Source: an uncultured Lachnospiraceae bacterium (GTDB lineage: Bacteria > Bacillota > Clostridia > Lachnospirales > Lachnospiraceae). Taken from it: a stretch of DNA of 43,599 nt. How positions within the stretch are numbered: position 1 is the first letter of the stretch; each line of letters opens with the position of its first letter. Location: positions 1 through 43,599 of the forward strand of contig CAJUTQ010000085.1 of NCBI GenBank assembly GCA_910589265.1, written 5' to 3'. Below, one piece after another: positions 24,883-33,225 of this stretch. The notes below the pieces were generated by a model. The model was not told the origin of the DNA. It did not search any database and saw only the letters and a program-made list of their open reading frames with translations. The translations under genes were made by a program, and so were the position numbers.

Positions 24883-25307
24883 CCAATCCTCACCTCCTCC
24901 CAAATCCTTTTCCTTCCATAAATGGATGTTACCCTGCATCCTACTTGCAAAATGTCATCCCCTACCTGTTCTATAGAAAAATTGTCCACGAAAAGGGTTC
25001 GATCGTCATAAAGCAAGGCTTCTGAAATTCTTCTTGCAATGTCTCCTTTCACATAATTCCTATCCTTTCCTATTAATTCCTCAAATCGTCTCCCATATTG
25101 ATAAGAGTAAAGGACAGTACATCCTGCTTCTGTCAACATGATTTTTTTCACTGCCTGATAATACGCCTTAAAATCATCTACTGTACCTCGCCTTTGAATT
25201 CTTTTTCCCTCCATGTCAAAATAATAAGACATGGAGCTATAGGAAATACTATTTAATTCTTCCTCTGGTTTTAAAGCTTCATACTCTTCTGATATGATCG
25301 GTACCAT
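24879..25307 (-). CDS. XkdS-like baseplate protein (DUF2634)
   Basis: 142 residues. YYFDMEGKRIQRRGTVDDFK and the following AVKKIMLTEAGCTVLYSYQY, with a C-terminal IYGRKRIWEEV, match DUF2634 (gp25-like lysozyme-fold baseplate component of PBSX type). The start at 25307 is preceded by GAGGGAGG; the frame upstream lacks such a site. It overlaps the DUF2577 gene by 29 bases and the XkdT gene by 4. Part of the baseplate wedge. Confidence 0.85.
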   Translation of the reverse strand: MVPIISEEYEALKPEEELNSISYSSMSYYFDMEGKRIQRRGTVDDFKAYYQAVKKIMLTEAGCTVLYSYQYGRRFEELIGKDRNYVKGDIARRISEALLYDDRTLFVDNFSIEQVGDDILQVGCRVTSIYGRKRIWEEVRIG

Positions 25308-25737
25308 TTTCTTCCTCCCTCTCCAGCACATAATAAAGCTGCCCGCTGCTCACCCGAAGCATCCGCACTTTCTCTCCTCTCTGTAAATCATCCCACAGTA
25401 TCATCTCCCCCAAAGGAAGAGTGACCTTTCTATCCACCTTAATAGAGCAATCCTGCTCCTCCCCTTCTTCATCTTGATATGTGATGTCCGCCGACTCCAC
25501 TACATCTAAAATCAGATTTATTATAGTGTTTTCAAAGGAACTTAGATCCAATGCTTTTCTCTTACATAAGGCGGATAATAATAGAAACCTTTCATCCAAT
25601 ACAAATTTGTTGTCCACCTTAATTTTCAGAGGATCTGTGGAAATCACCTCCCCTGGGATAAAATCTGTTTTATCATTGGAATTTGCCGCTTTCCTAGCGC
25701 TTTCTTGTATCATTCTTGCAAGCTTTTCTCCTGCCAT
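25279..25737 (-). CDS. XkdR-like protein (DUF2577)
   Basis: 152 residues. FIPGEVISTDPLKIKVDNKF and the closing LPLGEMILWDDLQRGEKVRM are the DUF2577 signature of PBSX-type contractile tails. It is predicted to be an OB-fold-like baseplate protein near the hub. Its start overlaps the stop of the XkdQ gene as TAATG. It is co-translated with its neighbours. Confidence 0.85.
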   Translation of the reverse strand: MAGEKLARMIQESARKAANSNDKTDFIPGEVISTDPLKIKVDNKFVLDERFLLLSALCKRKALDLSSFENTIINLILDVVESADITYQDEEGEEQDCSIKVDRKVTLPLGEMILWDDLQRGEKVRMLRVSSGQLYYVLEREEENGTDHIRRV

Positions 25738-26729
25738 TACATCCCCACCCTCACATCTAACTCCATCCTATGGTTTTCATTGGAAAGCTGATGGCTGCAG
25801 GCCATCACAGAGTAATAAACATTTTTCCCCACTCCTTTGTCCTCCAAATCACTTATATTTAAAAGAATCCCGCTGCCGGCTCTCACATTCCAATCCCCTA
25901 TCGTTGTTATTTTTAACGTTTTTTTAGGCCGGTTTTTTGATTTCAAAATCATCTGGGCCAGCTCCTTGATTTGTGCCCCATTGGCCTTTTCCTCTATTTT
26001 CTGAAAATGCTGCAATATTCCCCATTTCCTTATAGTATCCCTGTCCTTTGTTATATAAATCTCTCTCTTTTTGGCTTCTGTATCTTCCTTCACTAGTTTC
26101 ACCTGGTTGTATGTATCCTCATCAATGCTTCCTGTAAATTCGTAGCCAGTCAAAAGCTCCTTATCTCCAAATCTTAAAGAAGTTTTCATATTTCTCAAGG
26201 AGTTAAAGGTTAAGGTGCCAAAATCATCATAAACAACATACCATTCTTTTTCGTGAATCAATGTAACATCCACAGCCCTCTGGATCATGTCGTAGAGGCT
26301 TTTGTTATCCCAGACTTCTCCCGGGCATAAATAGGAGCTGGCCTTTACAATTTGATATTTTAATGAAAAAGCCTGGCAGATTTCCTTAAAACGCTGGGAA
26401 GCGCAGCTATCTGTGAAAACCATTGTATCTTTGTTTTGTAAATACCTCATTTGATCGTATGCAGTTACTGTCATTTCCTTTGATTCTGTTTCGTGAAAGG
26501 AAAAAATATAACCATAAAACACAGGAATTTCCTCTACCTTTAAGCGGACAATAGAACCATAGGTTACCTCTATTCCTTCTTCTTTATACAGACCAAATCG
26601 AAGCTTTCCTGGCTGGTTGTCTTCTATTCTTGTATCCCATTGAATACTAGTCACCAAATTTCCAATATCCACACAGATTCCTGTCTCTGCATTTTGCATG
26701 ACCATCTCTATCTTCATCTTCAGAACCAT
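25737..26729 (-). CDS. XkdQ-like baseplate hub protein
   Basis: 330 residues with the XkdQ/YqbQ pattern: N-terminal IGNLVTSIQWDTRIEDNQPG and VFYGYIFSFHETESKEMTVT, AYDQMRYLQNKDT, and a C-terminal LLNISDLEDKGVGKNVYYSV with a final strand MELDVRVGM. It corresponds to the gpD/gp27-type hub on which the spike stands. It ends by overlapping the DUF2577 start. Nothing appears truncated. Confidence 0.9.
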   Translation of the reverse strand: MVLKMKIEMVMQNAETGICVDIGNLVTSIQWDTRIEDNQPGKLRFGLYKEEGIEVTYGSIVRLKVEEIPVFYGYIFSFHETESKEMTVTAYDQMRYLQNKDTMVFTDSCASQRFKEICQAFSLKYQIVKASSYLCPGEVWDNKSLYDMIQRAVDVTLIHEKEWYVVYDDFGTLTFNSLRNMKTSLRFGDKELLTGYEFTGSIDEDTYNQVKLVKEDTEAKKREIYITKDRDTIRKWGILQHFQKIEEKANGAQIKELAQMILKSKNRPKKTLKITTIGDWNVRAGSGILLNISDLEDKGVGKNVYYSVMACSHQLSNENHRMELDVRVGM

Positions 26730-26759
26730 ACCTTTCTCTCCATCTGATAACTTTAGGCC

Positions 26760-26855
26760 TCAGTCACAAAGTCCCATTCCCCAGATTCCCTTTGGCAAAA
26801 TCTCAAATCCTTTGGGAGAATGCCCTCTGTCATGAGTCTTAGAAGCACTTCTCAC
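26760..26855 (-). CDS. Possible 31-residue protein between XkdP- and XkdQ-like genes
   Basis: A GTG at 26855 follows AGAGGGGA and opens a 31-residue frame ending CD before TGA at 26760. It starts 13 bases after the stop of the LysM-position gene and ends 30 bases before the XkdQ-like start, filling the only gap in this part of the operon. It is glycine- and lysine-rich (KGFEILPKGIWGMGLCD) and has no family that I know. Because it is so short it could be chance. Confidence 0.3.
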   Translation of the reverse strand: MRSASKTHDRGHSPKGFEILPKGIWGMGLCD

Positions 26856-26868
26856 CCTATCCCCTCTT

Positions 26869-27687
26869 TTACAAGCTTTTTGACAGCTGTTCCAAAGAAA
26901 CCCAGCCTCGAAAATTTCCTTCCTTGTTTGTGACATGGTACGGATATCTCTGTTCAGGTTCTGGTTTTTGAATGATATGGCTTATCCGTCCCTTAAAATT
27001 GGAAAAGGTCTCATGGGGCTCTCCCCCATAAGGATCAAACCAGTACAGTCCGTTTACTATTACTTCATTCCCTACTGTAAACTCCTTTGTCCTATTTTGA
27101 AAACTTCCATCCCCTGTCCTGCTTGTAGTAGGCCTTGCTTGTTTTTTACTGTCCTTTTGCCCATCTTTTCCCTTCTTGGCATCCAAAATCTTTGCATCTG
27201 ATGTGGCATACTTTGTATAAGTCTTCTTTTTCTCTTTTGTTCGAAAAGGACTGCCTATTTTCCCACTTTGGCCCCCTCCTCTTCGGTACTCTTTTAAGTT
27301 CAGTTCATAGGTTACGTCTTCATCTCCTGCTTCGTAAGTGTAATGAAAGCTCTCAATAGAAACCATTTTATTCACCACAGTATCACTTACAATAAAGCGG
27401 CAGGGAATTCTTGCCTCCCGTATATTTTCAAAAAAATCAATATAAAAGGGCGGAGCTTGAAAATGATCCGGGGTCAATACATAAGGATAATAGCGGTGGA
27501 CCTTTGCCGGAAAAAAACATTTGATTTGGATTTCCTGCAATTTTGGCTCCTTTAAAATGCTTATATCTCCCAATTTCACAATATGGAGAAGCTCATTGTT
27601 CCCCTGACCTTTTATTTGTAGCTGTTCTGGATTGACAGGAAGCAAGATGACCTGTCCGTCCCTTTCGAAAAAAAATCGAATCGCCAT
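26869..27687 (-). CDS. XkdP-like tail protein with a non-LysM C-terminus
   Basis: 272 residues. The N-terminal 130 match XkdP: IRFFFERDGQVILLPVNPEQ, ISILKEPKLQEIQIKCFFPA, PPFYIDFFENIREARIPCRF. A lysine-rich linker of about 60 residues follows. Where XkdP proteins usually carry a LysM domain, this one has about 80 residues (KEFTVGNEVIVNGLYWFDPY, GRISHIIQ, FRGWVSLEQL) that look like an SH3-type beta-barrel. Its role is at the tail-baseplate junction with the hub. The start has GGGGGG upstream. Confidence 0.8.
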   Translation of the reverse strand: MAIRFFFERDGQVILLPVNPEQLQIKGQGNNELLHIVKLGDISILKEPKLQEIQIKCFFPAKVHRYYPYVLTPDHFQAPPFYIDFFENIREARIPCRFIVSDTVVNKMVSIESFHYTYEAGDEDVTYELNLKEYRRGGGQSGKIGSPFRTKEKKKTYTKYATSDAKILDAKKGKDGQKDSKKQARPTTSRTGDGSFQNRTKEFTVGNEVIVNGLYWFDPYGGEPHETFSNFKGRISHIIQKPEPEQRYPYHVTNKEGNFRGWVSLEQLSKSL

Positions 27688-27701
27688 TTTATCCCCCCTT
27701 T

Positions 27702-29846
27702 CTATGTAATCAATGCCGACGCCAACGCTTGTTCCGTCATCGTTTCAATGGTTTCAAAAATTTTATGTACATCCGCCGTTTCCCTCACCTCCCCAAACTC
27801 TACATTCATGACAGGAGTAAGCGTTGTAAACTCATTGATAAACTTTTGTCCTGCAATATCCTTTAAATATATTAGCTCCTCTTCTGTCATATTTACAGAA
27901 TCCCCTATGGGAGATGTATCTCCCTGTATCCCTCCCAAATAAGGACTCCTACTATCCCAGTCATCCCACAAACCGTTGTTCTTCATGGCTTCCCATCCCA
28001 TGCCATCCATGCCAAGGAAGAAATTCTTTCCATAATCATAGCCTGATTGGTAGGCGCTTTTATAATCCATTCCCAAAATCCCATAGTTCCCTAACGCACC
28101 TCCCAGGGTAAGAGATGGCATAAAACTTTCGTACTCTCCATTTCCCTTCTCCTTCCCTATCGTATAAACAAAGTCCTGAAAACTTGAACGCCAGCTAGAA
28201 ACCGTATCTGCCAAATGGGAGCCAAAAATAAAATCCAATGCTGATGCTATTCCCTCTAATATGCCTAGGCATGCATCTCCCAATCCTCCAAAGAGGTGAA
28301 TTATCGCTCCAATAGGATCCTTAAAAATATTGCCGAGAAAATCCCCAAAGGTAGATAATAAATCTCCTATAAACTGGATACTTGTTAAAAGGATTTGAAT
28401 AATGCCTAAAATGCTATTGTAGATAGCTGCTCCCACAAAGGCAAAGGCTCCAAGAATAACCCCTCCAACAGAAAGAGAAGTTCCTGCAAGGTTGTTAAAG
28501 GCTCCCACAGCAGCTCCTATGACGGCAATGAGAACAATCAGTCCTCCAATAACCCAAAACAGGGGACAGGAGATCAAGGCTGCATTTAGTCCCCAGGTGG
28601 CTATTTCCTGGGCAGCAGCAGCCCTTGCCGCATTCCAGGATGTGGCTGCCAGTACAGCAGTCAGGAGACTGCTTATTTTTTGTATAGCGTTTCGTACTTT
28701 CTCTGCAATGGCCGCTGCCTTAACGGCGCCTCTATAATACCAAACAGCTGCCCCTGCGCCGTAGACAATGGGCCCAATCCAAGACCAATTTTTCATGAAC
28801 ACACTGGCTACGCCAAGAGCTATCTTGAAAACAGGCAAAAGGGCTTTAGAAAGGGAACAAAAGTCCTCTGTAAGACTATATAAAAATTGTTGTATTTCCC
28901 TATTTTGTGCCATGGCAGATAATTGGCTAAAAAGAGGCTGCAAATTTACAATAGCCCTATTTCTCATGTTTGCCCAAATTCCCTCCCAAGTCATAGGCAT
29001 AGCCTGGAATGTCTTATTGGTTTCTTCCTCTATGGAAAAGACAGCTGCTTTTACAATATCTGCCCCTATCTCCCCCTCCATGGCCATATTCCTTATTTCC
29101 CCAATAGGAACTTCCAAATACCGGGACATACTTTGTATAAGGGAAGGCGTTTGTTCTAATATAGTATTGAATTCATCCCCCTGAAGTATCCCATCGCCAA
29201 GGGCCTTGACCAGCGCCTTTGTCCCCTTATTTATCTCTTCTGTTGAGGCTCCCGCCAAGAGGAGCTGTTTATTCCATTGCTCAGCAAAAGCAACTATTTC
29301 TTGGGAGCTGGAAAAGGCATTCCCCACTCCGCTTCCCAGATTAGCAACGGTTGATAACATTGTTGGGTAATCTCCCACAGAGGCCATAGAAGCCTCATAA
29401 ACCATTGCTTTTAAAGCTTCCGTAGATTGCCTCCCATCATTCATCCTGTCCAGTCTCGCCTCAATGAGGGACATCTCATCGGATAATTCTAAACTCATCT
29501 TTATCCAATTGAGATCCACACTGGGCTTTAAAAAGGACTTTATGCCCTCCATCATCCCCCTTTGTACATCTTCTAATCCATCCACTGAGGGATTGTCCCC
29601 TCGTTCCATAACCTGCCTTCCTGGCATAGAATCACATATAGGTGCTCTCTCCTCTAGAAAGACATTCCTATTTTCCACCTTCATGATCATTTCCCGAATA
29701 TGGATGTCCCTATAAGCAACGATGTCTGAAAGCTGTGTATTCACATTCTCTATGGCGCAGAGTACCCCTTGGAGATGGAAAGCAATCATACGAACCAAGG
29801 GAGAGCTCCTATCCTGTAGAAATCTTGTATTTTGTACTTTGGACAC
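27702..29846 (-). CDS. Tail tape measure protein
   Basis: 714 residues. The tape-measure domain is seen at about residues 160-300 (FAEQWNKQLLLAGASTEEIN, GDEFNTILEQTPSLIQSMSR, AMPMTWEGIWANMRNRAI). A long hydrophobic region with several membrane-like helices covers about 400-530 and the C-terminal part is variable. It sets tail length and is pulled out of the tube at injection. At about 0.15 nm per residue (the rule from siphophages and myophages) it predicts a tail near 105 nm. The start is GTG at 29846, preceded by AGGGGAAG, and overlaps the frame-shifted chaperone stop by one base. Confidence 0.9.
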   Translation of the reverse strand: MSKVQNTRFLQDRSSPLVRMIAFHLQGVLCAIENVNTQLSDIVAYRDIHIREMIMKVENRNVFLEERAPICDSMPGRQVMERGDNPSVDGLEDVQRGMMEGIKSFLKPSVDLNWIKMSLELSDEMSLIEARLDRMNDGRQSTEALKAMVYEASMASVGDYPTMLSTVANLGSGVGNAFSSSQEIVAFAEQWNKQLLLAGASTEEINKGTKALVKALGDGILQGDEFNTILEQTPSLIQSMSRYLEVPIGEIRNMAMEGEIGADIVKAAVFSIEEETNKTFQAMPMTWEGIWANMRNRAIVNLQPLFSQLSAMAQNREIQQFLYSLTEDFCSLSKALLPVFKIALGVASVFMKNWSWIGPIVYGAGAAVWYYRGAVKAAAIAEKVRNAIQKISSLLTAVLAATSWNAARAAAAQEIATWGLNAALISCPLFWVIGGLIVLIAVIGAAVGAFNNLAGTSLSVGGVILGAFAFVGAAIYNSILGIIQILLTSIQFIGDLLSTFGDFLGNIFKDPIGAIIHLFGGLGDACLGILEGIASALDFIFGSHLADTVSSWRSSFQDFVYTIGKEKGNGEYESFMPSLTLGGALGNYGILGMDYKSAYQSGYDYGKNFFLGMDGMGWEAMKNNGLWDDWDSRSPYLGGIQGDTSPIGDSVNMTEEELIYLKDIAGQKFINEFTTLTPVMNVEFGEVRETADVHKIFETIETMTEQALASALIT

Positions 29847-30435
29847 TATCTCTTCCCCTTTCTTCTTTTTATACCTGTTCTTTTCTTTTTTTCCGCCTCT
29901 AACCTTGTTTTAATAAATGCAATGGTCAGGGCTTTTTCCTTGCGGGGAAGGTTGGCAAACTTGGAAGGCTCCCACCCGCACTCATACATACAGTGGTAAG
30001 CGTACCAAGTATCTGCCTCTCCTTCCTTTAATAGTTTTTTCCTTCTTCAACAAGCTCTTCCATATCCTGGTGAAATCCAGACAGCTCCATAATTTTCATG
30101 GCTAATGTATTGATCTCCCCTGCCAGGAGCGACTTATATAAAAACTGTTCCGAGGTTGTCACCCCCGCCTTTTTTAATAACTCTGCATCTTTAAAGGAAG
30201 GAGTCATCACATGGTTGATTACAACTAGCTCATTGAATTTTTTGCCGTTAAAATCTGTGCCTCCCTTCCCCCTTTTTCCAATAATTGTAGACATTCTTTG
30301 ATAGTCTGAATACTCCTGTCCGCTCATAGCCTTTATCTGAAAAGAAAAGCCTTTTAAACGGGGAGATAAATCCCTCACGGTTTCTCGAATATCATCTACA
30401 GGGTGTTCCATTAAAAAATCTGTTAACTCACTCAC
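29846..30435 (-). CDS. Tail assembly chaperone, long form made by -1 frameshift
   Basis: The zero-frame gene (30028-30435, 135 residues, XkdN-like) reads FLMEHPVDDIRETVRDLSPR then an acidic C-terminus DMEELVEEGKNY. A frame without its own start continues after it (about 62 residues, ADTWYAYHCMYECGWEP, FANLPRKEKALTIAFI) and ends at 29846. It is joined by a -1 slip at A AAA AAC (30034-30040), giving a fusion of about 196 residues. In lambda, G and GT are produced in the same way and both are needed to load tube protein onto the tape measure. The GTG start has GGAGG nearby. Confidence 0.8.
30028..30435 (-). CDS. XkdN-like tail assembly chaperone, short form
   Basis: 135 residues starting at a GTG (30433-30435). 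It is small, acidic and soluble, with ELTDFLMEHPVDDIRETVRD at the N-terminus and IGKRGKGGTDFNGKKFNELV in the middle, the XkdN pattern. It lies between tube and tape measure genes, as in PBSX. Its last codons, GGA AAA AAC, form the slippery heptamer that allows a share of ribosomes to make the long form. Confidence 0.85.
   Translation of the reverse strand: MSELTDFLMEHPVDDIRETVRDLSPRLKGFSFQIKAMSGQEYSDYQRMSTIIGKRGKGGTDFNGKKFNELVVINHVMTPSFKDAELLKKAGVTTSEQFLYKSLLAGEINTLAMKIMELSGFHQDMEELVEEGKNY
30034..30040 (-). other. Programmed -1 ribosomal frameshift site A AAA AAC
   Basis: The plus-strand GTTTTTT reads A AAA AAC on the coding strand, in phase (GGA AAA AAC) with the XkdN-like gene, six bases before the zero-frame TAA. 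A -1 slip opens a 62-codon frame ending just at the tape measure start. Heptamer, phase and position are those of known tail-chaperone frameshifts. Confidence 0.8.
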
Positions 30436-30447
30436 TGTTTTTTCCTC

Positions 30448-30909
30448 CTACCAAGATGGATTTCCAAAGGAATCCATCATATCAAAATCATCAAAGGTAA
30501 ACTCTACATCTTCATCTAAAATTTCATTTTCCACATCTAATTTTGCCAACAACACGCTGTCAATATTACAATTATACAGAGTAATCGTCTGTCTCCCGAT
30601 GGAAGATCCAGGATCCTCGTTTATAATCGTTATGGTGAAATACGTATCTACCCCATCTTTCACATAACGAAGAGCCATTTTTCGAAATAAGGATGTTACA
30701 TAATAAATGTTCATGGATCCACTTCCGCTCCACCCAGCTGTCTTTTGCTGGGTTCCCCTTTTTCCTAAAGTTCTCACTTCGGTTTTATTTTTTTCTAAAG
30801 TAGCCTCTATGTTTTTCACATAAATCATGTCGTGGACTGCTCCGTCAATGACCGCCGTCGCCTTCCCCTCCTGTCCACTAATAATATCTCCTGCTCTTAA
30901 ATAAGACAT
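30448..30909 (-). CDS. Tail tube protein, XkdM-like
   Basis: 153 residues, the usual length. SGQEGKATAVIDGAVHDMIY, VRTLGKRGTQQKTAGWSGSG and the final VEFTFDDFDMMDSF are typical XkdM motifs. It forms stacked hexameric rings of the inner tube. The gene lies directly after the sheath gene (11-base gap). Confidence 0.92.
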   Translation of the reverse strand: MSYLRAGDIISGQEGKATAVIDGAVHDMIYVKNIEATLEKNKTEVRTLGKRGTQQKTAGWSGSGSMNIYYVTSLFRKMALRYVKDGVDTYFTITIINEDPGSSIGRQTITLYNCNIDSVLLAKLDVENEILDEDVEFTFDDFDMMDSFGNPSW

Positions 30910-30920
30910 ATTTTCATCTC

Positions 30921-32285
30921 CTATCCTATGACTACGGTCATATAAAGTTTTTCCATTGCATCTACAGGTGCTATGTAAAGATCAACGACAACACAATCAA
31001 TCTCTGTTCCCTGATAAATTTTTATATCTTCTGCGCTGTCAAAATTCTGAATAGCTCCCAGCTCCTCCAGATCTTTCAAATAGCGGATAACGTCCCCTTT
31101 AAAAATATTTCTTCCATGGTCATTATTGTCTACCTTTCCAAGATAATGGTTTTCCCAGGTAGACTTTATTGTATTGTTTATCTCATCGAGACATCGAATG
31201 ACTCTGTTCTTGCTAAAAGAGTAACCTTTCTCCAATGTGCTGTTTACAAATGTATTGATATCTTTCTCAATCACAATATTTCCCGATTCCGATTCTGAAA
31301 TTAAAAGCATTCCTTTTTGTATGCCTTCCTCTAATTCCTCATTGGTTTTGGCATTTATAATGTCTATCGCCCCATGTATCACCTTATAAGTGTTTGACTC
31401 ATTCATAGCAGCACCTGCGGTCATACCTGCTATCGTTGCCACAAAGGTCATGGGAGAAATGGTTTCCCACTTTGTTCTATATCCTTGATCTACGGATATA
31501 ATGCCTTCATAGTCTGCCTGAGGATAATCATACAAAACAGCCTGTACTTTTTTCCCTCCATCTCTCATCCTTTTAATAGCTGAGACAACACTCTCTTTTA
31601 TGTTCTCCTCTTCTGTCATCACTGCCATTGTCTGCCACTTTCTTTTCCTAGCCTCTTCCAGAAAGGCCATATAGGATTCTTCTGTTACTTTTCCATTTTC
31701 GCCTCCCTGTAAAGGAAGTCCCGGGGTTGTGAGAAATCCCTGACTTTCTATTTCCCCGTCTTTCTCCTCACCCCCAGACTCTGGCTGATATTGAAATTTC
31801 ACAAAATCATTATTCGCCAATTCTTCTGGTGTCTTTATCTTTTGGGTGTCCCGAACAACCCCCTTAAAATATGTGGAGACAAGAAAAGAACCATTCGAAT
31901 TGCTGCTCTTTGTAACAACGATTGTTATCTCATTCCCTAATATACCTGGATAAGCTGCCGTAAAGTGCATACTCCCTAAAGTTGCACAAGCAGGGGTTCC
32001 TCCTTTGTCTAGCCTATAGATATAAGCTTTATAACAGCCTTTTAGCAATTCTCTATAAACTTGTGCCTCCTCATCGTATACACTATATCCAATTTTTCCT
32101 ATGCTTCCCCTGCCCTCAAAGTCTGTGCCGTAGAGTTCTATTATTTGTCCTCCCCAATTCATAGATACAGGCATCATAGCCACTCCTCTTGTTCCTAAAA
32201 TCGTTCCTGGTTTTTCTACAGATTTAAATTGAATGTAAGCGCCTGGGCGTATTTTATTTTGTCCTGTCCAAATTCCACCTGCCAT
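30921..32285 (-). CDS. Contractile tail sheath protein, XkdK-like
   Basis: 454 residues, close to XkdK of PBSX. The N-terminus IWTGQNKIRPGAYIQFKSVE is a sheath hallmark, with domain residues TDFEGRGSIGKIGYSV and a C-terminal part QNFDSAEDIKIYQG then VVDLYIAPVDAMEKLYMTV that takes part in the extended handshake between subunits. The presence of a sheath means a contractile tail. It overlaps the end of the tail-terminator gene, and its start has AAGGAAGGG upstream. Confidence 0.95.
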   Translation of the reverse strand: MAGGIWTGQNKIRPGAYIQFKSVEKPGTILGTRGVAMMPVSMNWGGQIIELYGTDFEGRGSIGKIGYSVYDEEAQVYRELLKGCYKAYIYRLDKGGTPACATLGSMHFTAAYPGILGNEITIVVTKSSNSNGSFLVSTYFKGVVRDTQKIKTPEELANNDFVKFQYQPESGGEEKDGEIESQGFLTTPGLPLQGGENGKVTEESYMAFLEEARKRKWQTMAVMTEEENIKESVVSAIKRMRDGGKKVQAVLYDYPQADYEGIISVDQGYRTKWETISPMTFVATIAGMTAGAAMNESNTYKVIHGAIDIINAKTNEELEEGIQKGMLLISESESGNIVIEKDINTFVNSTLEKGYSFSKNRVIRCLDEINNTIKSTWENHYLGKVDNNDHGRNIFKGDVIRYLKDLEELGAIQNFDSAEDIKIYQGTEIDCVVVDLYIAPVDAMEKLYMTVVIG

Positions 32286-32772
32286 TGTTCCCTTCCTCCT
32301 TTATATGTTCCCTTAATTCCAGTTCTTTCTGCTTTACAAAAGAACTCTCCTCAAAATATCCTCTCAAAGGATAAGTTATATAAAAATGTAAAATCCCCTT
32401 TTCTATCCTATAAGCCATGTCTTTTCCCCGTAAAAGAGCATATACTTCTACTTCTTTTAGCCTTTCCATAAGAAAATGGCCTATACTGCATAATCCCTTG
32501 TATCTCTCCTCATCATCGACAGAAAAATCTTCCAAAGAAGAATGATATTGAACCTCCATATAAAAAGACCTTTCATACCGGTTTCTCCCTACCTTATTTT
32601 GGATGACCTTCACAGTCCTCACAAAAAAACAAGGCTTTTGAACAGATTCAGGCATATATTCCTTGTATATTACAGGATAAATCCTATCGTTTTCCTCTAT
32701 TTCCCAAAAGCAGTCCTTTATTTTCTGAGAAATAGCCCTGTTGATTGTCTCTCCATCTATGCTCCTTCCCAT
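32254..32772 (-). CDS. Tail terminator-type protein (XkdJ/DUF6838-like)
   Basis: About 172 residues. SQKIKDCFWEIEENDRIYPV, YKEYMPESVQKPCFFVRTV, SFYMEVQYH and a C-terminal GILHFYITYPLRGY match, from memory, the phage tail terminator family found upstream of the sheath gene. It is expected to cap the head-proximal end of the tube; in a tailocin it seals the tail. I prefer the ATG at 32772 (SD GGGGGAAGAGAGG) over that at 32805, which lies inside the preceding gene. Confidence 0.7.
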   Translation of the reverse strand: MGRSIDGETINRAISQKIKDCFWEIEENDRIYPVIYKEYMPESVQKPCFFVRTVKVIQNKVGRNRYERSFYMEVQYHSSLEDFSVDDEERYKGLCSIGHFLMERLKEVEVYALLRGKDMAYRIEKGILHFYITYPLRGYFEESSFVKQKELELREHIKEEGNNGRWNLDRTK

Positions 32773-32786
32773 TTCCTCTCTTCCCC

Positions 32787-33125
32787 CTAACCTGACTTGC
32801 ACCATTCCCTACAGTCCTCCATAGGTTCAAACAAGTACCCTTTGTCCTTTCTCAAAAAAGCTTCTTGTTCCTGAAAACCTTCTGTAATTTCTCCTCTTTC
32901 GTTAATCTGAATAGCATCCATATCAAATAAACCAGCTACTAGGTCTACATCATAAGGTCTTCCCCCTTTGCTCTTAAGTAAAGCGGACTTTAACGCCCAT
33001 TTTTTTCCCTTATCTCCTTCGTTCCCCTTTCTTCGAGATTCTTCTAAGGAATTCTCATACATCCTTTGTATAGCTTTTGCCTGTTTCCTCGTACATCCTA
33101 CTTCTAATAACCATTCTTCGGTCAC
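32787..33125 (-). CDS. Phage scaffolding (GP20)-like fragment as first gene of the tail operon
   Basis: 112 residues. The part KKWALKSALLKSKG, then DVDLVAGLFDMDAIQINERG and LRKDKGYLFEP, closely follows the C-terminal half of phage minor structural protein GP20, the scaffolding protein of many Firmicute phages, in which a predicted helix pair ends with a YLF motif. The N-terminal coiled coil of the family is almost absent: only about 40 residues precede it. A GTG start (33123-33125) with AAAGGAGG upstream makes it an intact short gene. No capsid or portal lies nearby, so its job, if any, is not scaffolding of a head. Similarity is by recall. Confidence 0.5.
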   Translation of the reverse strand: MTEEWLLEVGCTRKQAKAIQRMYENSLEESRRKGNEGDKGKKWALKSALLKSKGGRPYDVDLVAGLFDMDAIQINERGEITEGFQEQEAFLRKDKGYLFEPMEDCREWCKSG

Positions 33126-33160
33126 TTCCCTTCCTCCTTTCTTTTCTGAAAGTGTATCAC

Positions 33161-33188
33161 ATTTTATTTTAAAATTACTATGATAGTA
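33161..33188 (-). promoter_or_regulatory. Tail-operon promoter region with a 13-bp dyad
   Basis: On the minus strand a perfect 6-base-arm dyad TACTAT-C-ATAGTA (33176-33188) precedes a TAAAAT -10-like box at 33161-33166. Its -35 (TTTACT) is poor and lies within the dyad. Such a layout fits an activator-dependent promoter, with the dyad as binding site. This is inference. Confidence 0.5.
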
Positions 33189-33225
33189 AAAAGCACAAGG
33201 CCATGGGTGACGTTCCTATAAAACA

